Part shown: positions 6,855 through 10,520 of the stretch, piece by piece
Position numbering within the stretch: position 1 is the first letter of the stretch
Layout of the letters: each line of letters starts with the position of its first letter
NCBI GenBank assembly: GCA_947442115.1
Contig: CANEVK010000070.1
Coordinates: forward strand, 1-10,520
Direction: 5' to 3'
DNA length: 10,520 nt
Source: Bacteriovoracaceae bacterium
GTDB lineage: Bacteria > Bdellovibrionota > Bacteriovoracia > Bacteriovoracales > Bacteriovoracaceae
Made by a program: the position numbers and the translations under genes
The notes under the pieces: model-generated
Told to the model about the DNA's origin: nothing
What the model saw: only the letters and a program-made list of their open reading frames with translations
Database searches by the model: none

Positions 6855-7631
6855 TTAGCGACAAGATCGGGCCAGTTCATCTACCATGTCGAGGAGTTGT
6901 GAAGCTGTCATGGGATTTTTATCCCCTTTAAACTTTCCATTTTTTTTTTCAATAAAATCTGAAAAATCTTTGTGAAACTCATAAATATCTGTAATGATCA
7001 CAAGTTTTTGGGCCTCTGATCTCTCAATCCAATCCATGAGTCGCTTGGGATCATTGAGTCCCTGGTTCACGCAGAGAGAATCCATAGAGCCTGCCTGCTT
7101 AATAGAAGTATCAAACATCATCACATTAACTTTTTTATTAAAACCACAGCTCTCATCCAGTCTTTTCATCATACTTTTTCGAAAGCATCCGCCTTCTTTG
7201 TCTGAAAAATCCATCTCTCTCATGGAAGAACTTGTATCAATCCATATATCCAGTTTAGCAGGACTTGATTTAGACTGCTGATTTGCTTTCCCGCAAAAAA
7301 TATCAAAATAATTTGATGAATCACAATTGATCAGATCTCGATCTAGAGACTTTGCCGCAGGTATGGAGGGAGCCTTTTGGGTCTCAACTTTATCACCCTC
7401 AACCGTCGCTGAAGCATCATCTTTTTTATAAAGTCCGTATTGAGGGTCAAAACAAAAATCACCCATCTCTTGGCACTCAAGCTCGGCCGTTTTGGAAAAC
7501 CACTTCACTGGTTGAGCATTAATCATTTTCTCTAATTCTGCTTTTTTATGGGCGGAAATAAACCACACCTCAATAGAGCGAGGTGCTGCCATCACAGATA
7601 AAGAAAAGAAAATGATCAAAAAATGGATCAA
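6855..7631 (-). CDS. Secreted von Willebrand factor A-like protein
   Basis: A 258-residue protein with a signal peptide (hydrophobic residues 3-14, cleavage near VMAA-PRS). Residues about 125-257 look like a VWA domain: a hydrophobic strand then the MIDAS motif DTSSS (Asp132, Ser134, Ser136), a strand VNVMMFDTS (168-176) and a strand LVIITD ending at Asp215. The usual MIDAS Thr between them is not obvious. The mature chain has many cysteines (53, 60, 103, 113, 149, 162, 187, 257), which suggests disulfides in the periplasm. Residues about 20-115 match nothing I know. The start is TTG; its TTGA overlaps the TGA stop of the regulator gene, so translation is probably coupled. No ATG or GTG lies in frame before the upstream stop. 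Confidence 0.7.
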   Translation of the reverse strand: MIHFLIIFFSLSVMAAPRSIEVWFISAHKKAELEKMINAQPVKWFSKTAELECQEMGDFCFDPQYGLYKKDDASATVEGDKVETQKAPSIPAAKSLDRDLINCDSSNYFDIFCGKANQQSKSSPAKLDIWIDTSSSMREMDFSDKEGGCFRKSMMKRLDESCGFNKKVNVMMFDTSIKQAGSMDSLCVNQGLNDPKRLMDWIERSEAQKLVIITDIYEFHKDFSDFIEKKNGKFKGDKNPMTASQLLDMVDELARSCR

Positions 7632-8209
7632 AACTTCACATCCCTTTGCTTAAAGACACTCAATAAAATATTTCCCATATTCACCATCAGATCACGGTCA
7701 TTCCCATTGAGATTTAAAAAATCACTCATAAAAGCCTTATGAGAAGGAGATAAAGCTTCAAGCTTATCTCTTAGAGTCAGTTCTGTTTTCACTTGCCCGG
7801 TCATCGTTTCCCCAAATGGCATTTTCTGCCTTGAACCACCAATATTAATCGTGGCGTGGGTCTTGGTTTTAGCATCGGCCCCGGGGCGACCAACATCCTC
7901 CCTTGAGCTTGCTCTCTGTTCGGTTAGTTTCTGATCTTTATAAAATTGAACGAGATCAATAAAATCATCGGCAGAGTCATCCTCAACACCATCAATCACC
8001 TCTCGCAACGGCAGATCAAGAGTTGCAATGATGTTGGCCACCAATTGCTCATCCACATTACTGGTTTTAAAAGTCAAAAATCGACTGAGTTTAGATTCAT
8101 GAACACCGACCATTTCAGAGACTTCTTTCTGAGAAAAGCCCTTTATTGTTCGGTACTTATTAAAGACAGCGAGAAAAACTTCGAGAAAATCTGACTTGAA
8201 GCGGATCAT
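7628..8209 (-). CDS. HTH transcriptional regulator, XRE/lambda CII-like
   Basis: I place the start at the ATG at 8209, which has a strong GGAGGAG four bases upstream (8214-8220). The longer open frame to 8287 would run through the promoter region. That gives 193 residues. Residues about 8-66 are a helix-turn-helix domain: GFSQKEVSEMVGVHESKLSR (24-43), whose second half closely resembles the lambda CII recognition helix VGVDKSQISR. Residues about 100-140 are a polar linker, and the helical C-terminus (about 142-190) could mediate oligomerisation. It is the first gene of an operon with the VWA protein and mutY, and it diverges from the pentapeptide gene across a TTGC-rich control region, so autoregulation is likely. 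Whether it is truly of the CII family or a general XRE member is not settled. Confidence 0.75.
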   Translation of the reverse strand: MIRFKSDFLEVFLAVFNKYRTIKGFSQKEVSEMVGVHESKLSRFLTFKTSNVDEQLVANIIATLDLPLREVIDGVEDDSADDFIDLVQFYKDQKLTEQRASSREDVGRPGADAKTKTHATINIGGSRQKMPFGETMTGQVKTELTLRDKLEALSPSHKAFMSDFLNLNGNDRDLMVNMGNILLSVFKQRDVKF

Positions 8210-8240
8210 GACGCTCCTCCTGATTGATTTTCTTATCGGT

Positions 8241-8306
8241 TTGCAATTTTTAAACTGAATGCAATTTTTTAAATTGACACATTGCAAAAATTGCTATAGT
8301 ATTGCA
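8241..8306. promoter_or_regulatory. TTGC/GCAA operator array between divergent genes
   Basis: In 66 bp there are TTGC at 8241, 8282, 8291 and 8302 and GCAA at 8243, 8261 and 8284. TGCAATTTTTAAA (8242-8254) is repeated as TGCAATTTTTTAAA (8260-8273), an 18-bp period. GCAA-AAA-TTGC (8284-8294) is an inverted pair. These elements cover the -35 to +1 region of the plus-strand promoter and reach toward the regulator gene, so they are the obvious binding sites for the adjacent HTH protein. Confidence 0.6.
8274..8302 (+). promoter_or_regulatory. Promoter of the pentapeptide-repeat gene
   Basis: A consensus -35 TTGACA (8274-8279) is followed either by TAGTAT (8297-8302, spacer 17) or by TATAGT (8295-8300, spacer 15). 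Transcription would start near 8309, about 28 bases before the ATG. TTGC boxes overlap the spacer and the -10, a position expected for repression. Confidence 0.7.
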
Positions 8307-8336
8307 GTCAGGAAACGCTAACGGTCGGAGGGGACC

Positions 8337-8750
8337 ATGATCATAGAACTACTTGAAAAGACTCAAGAAAATCACAGTGATGCTTATCAATTGATTCAGG
8401 ATGAGCAATTGGCATCACTCCCCATTACCACCCAAATTCTTGCAGGCTCCAGAGTTCTTAAGAGCACCTACCACAACATGGTCTTCTCTGATTGCGTTTT
8501 CTATGCCGTGGAATTTCAAGACGTTACCTTTGACAATTGCACTTTCATCAATTGCACTTTCAAGTTTTCACATCTTAAAAGTTGCATATTCAACCTTTGT
8601 GCTTTCCAAAATTGCAAATGGGAGGCCTGCTCAAGCAGAGACTCTCTTTATATAGACTGTGAACTCGATACCATGCTTTCAAGATTGACTGAAGTCAATG
8701 GTAACGAGATTTCCTTTAATCTTAGTGGCCATGATTTAATGGCGGCTTAA
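8337..8750 (+). CDS. Small cysteine-rich pentapeptide-repeat protein
   Basis: A 137-residue protein with no signal peptide. Residues 46-110 form about 13 pentapeptides (for example SDCVF, YAVEF, QDVTF, DNCTF, INCTF, KSCIF, NLCAF, QNCKW, IDCEL) with Phe or Leu at the central position and Cys two residues before it in most repeats. This predicts a short right-handed quadrilateral beta helix of about three turns. The N-terminal 45 residues look helical. Family members such as MfpA and Qnr bind DNA gyrase, but many have no known role, so none is assigned. The ribosome site GGAGGGG is strong. It diverges from the HTH regulator and is followed by a strong terminator, so it is monocistronic. Confidence 0.8.
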   Translation: MIIELLEKTQENHSDAYQLIQDEQLASLPITTQILAGSRVLKSTYHNMVFSDCVFYAVEFQDVTFDNCTFINCTFKFSHLKSCIFNLCAFQNCKWEACSSRDSLYIDCELDTMLSRLTEVNGNEISFNLSGHDLMAA

Positions 8751-8796
8751 CTGGACGGGAGGGTTACCACTTTAAATTTATGAATGAGTTTTACCC

Positions 8797-8838
8797 AAAA
8801 AAACCTGAGACTCAGTCGCGGTGAGTGTCAGGTTTTTT
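8797..8838 (+). terminator. Intrinsic terminator after the pentapeptide gene
   Basis: ACCTGAGACTCA (8803-8814) pairs with TGAGTGTCAGGT (8822-8833) with one mismatch around a 7-nt loop, followed by TTTTTT and preceded by a matching A run. It ends the pentapeptide transcript about 50 bp after the stop codon and could also work on the minus strand, although no minus-strand gene needs it. Confidence 0.9.
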
Positions 8839-8921
8839 AACACCATCACTTTCTTACAAGATTCATTTCTTTTTTTACTTCCCTAAAGAGCCTATTGATA
8901 AAATGCAGGAGGTCCCTATCA

Positions 8922-9416
8922 ATGAGGTCGAGGATGAAATTTTTTACATTTATCTTTTTTTTAATTTCTATAAATGCCTTTGCGCAAGACCTCTTCATCA
9001 TTAAGAAAAGTATGAACCCCAAAAATGTTCTCCATTTCAAGGCCAACGTCAATAACTGCAAACTCGCTTCTCCTGCTGTGAGCGCCTACTGGGTCATGGG
9101 AGAAGAGCGAGGCCAAATTGAAGGTTTAACGATTCAAGAGAAGCCCTATTTTCAACCTAAGATAAGTTATTCAAGTTCAACTGAAGCAGACTTCTCAATT
9201 GGGGCGATGGAGAAACTGGGTTCTAAAATTCCAGATAAAACGATTAAGATTCAATTAGAAAATTGTCTTCCTAAGGCCTACCTTGAAATAGAGGGAAGAG
9301 AAATTCAATTGACTGATATTAATGTCAGTGTAAATTTTCTTATGACCGTAAGAGAGATGGTGATCTCTGGAGTTTCGGCCAGTGGCGACAGAGTCTCAAA
9401 GAAAATAGTGCCCTAG
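8922..9416 (+). CDS. Secreted DUF4833-like protein
   Basis: A 164-residue protein. I choose the ATG at 8922, which has AGGAGG (8907-8912) nine bases upstream. The ATG at 8934 is also possible and would give a standard signal peptide, and a longer in-frame opening back to 8895 includes the ribosome site itself. The signal peptide ends NAFA-QDL. The mature start LFIIKKSMNPKNVLHF, then VSAYWVMGEERGQIEGLT, resembles the LF-I-RS-N-N-V-Y and P-V-YW-EG-L pattern I associate with DUF4833, a periplasmic or secreted family of unknown function. Two cysteines remain in the mature part (NNCKL and ENCLP), so one disulfide is possible. The gene converges on lolA and its stop overlaps the lolA stop. Confidence 0.72.
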   Translation: MRSRMKFFTFIFFLISINAFAQDLFIIKKSMNPKNVLHFKANVNNCKLASPAVSAYWVMGEERGQIEGLTIQEKPYFQPKISYSSSTEADFSIGAMEKLGSKIPDKTIKIQLENCLPKAYLEIEGREIQLTDINVSVNFLMTVREMVISGVSASGDRVSKKIVP

Positions 9417-10024
9417 TCTTTAATCACTTTCGTCTTAGGCGGTGGAGTAAATTCAAACTGCTTTGGCTGAAAAGAAACTTCCTCTTTAAAGTCAGTAAAT
9501 TTCAAATTTACTTTCCTTCCATCCACATAAATTAAAGTGATCTTTTCAAAATCGTTCATCTTCTGAACTAATTTAGCATCTGCTGAAGCCTTGAAAATGA
9601 CCTGCTTAAGAGTCATTTCTTTTTGCACTTCTTTTTTAAAATTTAAGACCAATTCTTGCTTGGCATAAGTATGGGTAAAAAGCTTTGAGTTTTCTAATCC
9701 ATTTTTCATAGAATCAAAAAACTTTGTAAGAGGGAGCTTTGAGGTTTTTTGAAGAGTCACCTGACCCACTTCACCCTCTATAAAAGGTGGAACATAGTAC
9801 CAACTCATTTGAGGGTTACTTACGAAAAGAGATGGATTTGGAGATGTGATTTCAAATCTTACATGGCCAGGATATTTATAATCAATTTTTCCGTAACTCT
9901 TCTTTTCTTTACCTGTGGCCATAGAAATCAAACTTTCCTCAAAATTCGCTGTAAATGATTGGGGAATAAAATTTTTAGACCAAGCAAATTGAATAAAGAG
10001 TAATGAAGCTAAAATAAATTTCAT
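9413..10024 (-). CDS. lolA: Outer-membrane lipoprotein carrier protein LolA family
   Basis: Periplasmic chaperone that carries lipoproteins from the LolCDE complex to the outer membrane. The 203 residues start with a signal peptide (MKFILASLLFIQFAWS, cleavage near residue 16). The typical N-terminal half follows: a SFTANFEESL strand, GKIDYKYPGHVRFEITSPN, a strand LFVSNPQMSWYYVPPF, and a region TLQKTSKLPLTKFF. These match the LolA pattern of Gly-x-hydrophobic, K-x-PG-x-hRaE and W-YxP. The C-terminus ends in a Pro/Lys-rich tail (TPPPKTKVIKD). The ribosome site AAGG is 7 bases before the ATG. A terminator hairpin for the preceding smc gene lies directly upstream, so the promoter of lolA is unclear. 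Confidence 0.88.
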   Translation of the reverse strand: MKFILASLLFIQFAWSKNFIPQSFTANFEESLISMATGKEKKSYGKIDYKYPGHVRFEITSPNPSLFVSNPQMSWYYVPPFIEGEVGQVTLQKTSKLPLTKFFDSMKNGLENSKLFTHTYAKQELVLNFKKEVQKEMTLKQVIFKASADAKLVQKMNDFEKITLIYVDGRKVNLKFTDFKEEVSFQPKQFEFTPPPKTKVIKD

Positions 10025-10034
10025 GGGTAACCTT

Positions 10035-10081
10035 AAAATAAAAAAGGGGACAGCTTCCTCTTACTGAAGTCACTTGTCCCC
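10035..10081 (-). terminator. Strong intrinsic terminator between smc and lolA
   Basis: GGGGACA (10046-10052) pairs with TGTCCCC (10075-10081), with an inner CTTC/GAAG pairing (10054-10057 with 10065-10068). On the minus strand the hairpin is followed by TTTTTTATTTT. It begins 13 bp after the smc stop codon and its T tail ends just before the lolA ribosome site. Confidence 0.9.
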
Positions 10082-10093
10082 AACCACAAACCA

Positions 10094-10520
10094 CTAATGG
10101 AGCTGAACAGAGACGGCCTTAGATACGCCCGGCTCTTGCATCGTTACACCATAAAGAGTGTCATTAAGTTCCATTGTTTTCTTGTTATGAGTAATTAGAA
10201 TAAATTGAGATTCAGAGCTCATTTCACGTAAAAGTTCGTTAAAACGACCAACGTTAGCATCATCAAGTGGAGCATCGACCTCATCGAGTAAACAAAATGG
10301 TGAAGGCTTCACGAGGAAAATGGAGAAAATAAGCGATACGGCCGTCATCGCCTTCTCACCACCGGACATAAGAGTGATAGAAGTCATCTTCTTACCAGGA
10401 GGTTTAGCCACAATGTCGACTCCGCATTCAATGGAATCGAGATCCCCGATAACTTCAAGTCTTGCCTCACCACCACCAAAGATAATGGGGAAAACTTTAG
10501 AGAAACGCTCATTCACCTCA
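10094..10520 (-). CDS. smc: Chromosome partition/condensation protein SMC, C-terminal end only
   Basis: SMC ATPases form the core of bacterial condensin and organise chromosome segregation. Only the C-terminal ATPase part lies in the window. The frame is open through the window edge, and the GTG at 10516 is an internal Val codon, not a start. Motifs: EVNERFSKVFPIIFGGG, the ABC signature LMSGGEKAMTAVSL, the Walker B segment FCLLDEVDAPLDDANVGRF with its Asp-Glu, and a switch His in ILITHNKKTME. The match to SMC rather than RecN or SbcC is based on the DEVDAPLD and FGGG-E-L segments. A terminator follows the stop. Confidence 0.95.
   Translation of the reverse strand, partial: EVNERFSKVFPIIFGGGEARLEVIGDLDSIECGVDIVAKPPGKKMTSITLMSGGEKAMTAVSLIFSIFLVKPSPFCLLDEVDAPLDDANVGRFNELLREMSSESQFILITHNKKTMELNDTLYGVTMQEPGVSKAVSVQLH

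Noticed and set aside
7628..8209. CII-like regulator as a sign of a prophage
   Set aside because: No integrase, structural, lysis or att-like sequence is seen nearby, and the neighbours are chromosomal genes such as mutY.
8210..8287. N-terminal extension of the HTH regulator by 26 residues
   Set aside because: It would run through the TTGC array and lacks a ribosome site, while the ATG at 8209 has GGAGGAG at ideal distance.
8846..9061. Minus-strand 71-residue open frame
   Set aside because: It is antisense to the signal peptide of the DUF4833-like gene and has no ribosome site or domain.
1..10520. CRISPR array, tRNA, insertion sequence or riboswitch
   Set aside because: No regularly spaced repeats, cloverleaf, transposase or conserved aptamer core was seen on either strand.

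Overview
This 10.5 kb AT-rich window carries ordinary bacterial housekeeping genes mixed with small secreted proteins of unknown function. The mix is an RNase P RNA next to an HP0958-like zinc-ribbon gene, a divergent LolA, a DUF4833-like protein, many short signal-peptide proteins, and strong GGAGG ribosome sites with A/T-rich promoters. It suggests a Gram-negative bacterium of the Bdellovibrio/Bacteriovorax type (Bdellovibrionota). That placement is an inference from overall style, not from a marker gene comparison.

Left part (1-2460): the 3'-truncated aroB (3-dehydroquinate synthase, minus strand) diverges, with only 35 bp between start codons, from a coiled-coil/C4 zinc-ribbon protein (HP0958/FlgZ family). 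A small lipoprotein gene converges on the latter with 3 bp between stops. A bacterial class A RNase P RNA (rnpB, 2159-2455) follows with a good promoter. Its L15 loop seems to lack the usual GGU tRNA-CCA-binding motif.

Middle part (2461-5766): a 646-residue secreted protein has a clan-CD (caspase/CHAT-like) His/Cys motif pair followed by a long helical region. It diverges from a 159-residue secreted protein. A bidirectional terminator then separates that gene from a 177-residue secreted coiled-coil protein made of two cysteine-bracketed tandem modules.

Right-centre (5767-8838): a probable minus-strand operon holds an HTH regulator, a secreted von Willebrand A protein whose TTG start overlaps the regulator's stop, and mutY. 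It diverges from a small cysteine-rich pentapeptide-repeat protein gene. The divergent control region is packed with TTGC/GCAA elements, and the regulator's HTH resembles that of phage lambda CII, whose sites are TTGC repeats. This locus is the best candidate in the window for an undescribed regulated system.

Right end (8839-10520): a DUF4833-like secreted protein gene converges on lolA, with both stop codons inside one CTAG. The 3' end of smc lies upstream of lolA, and a strong terminator hairpin sits directly before the lolA ribosome site. No mobile element, tRNA, rRNA or CRISPR array was seen.
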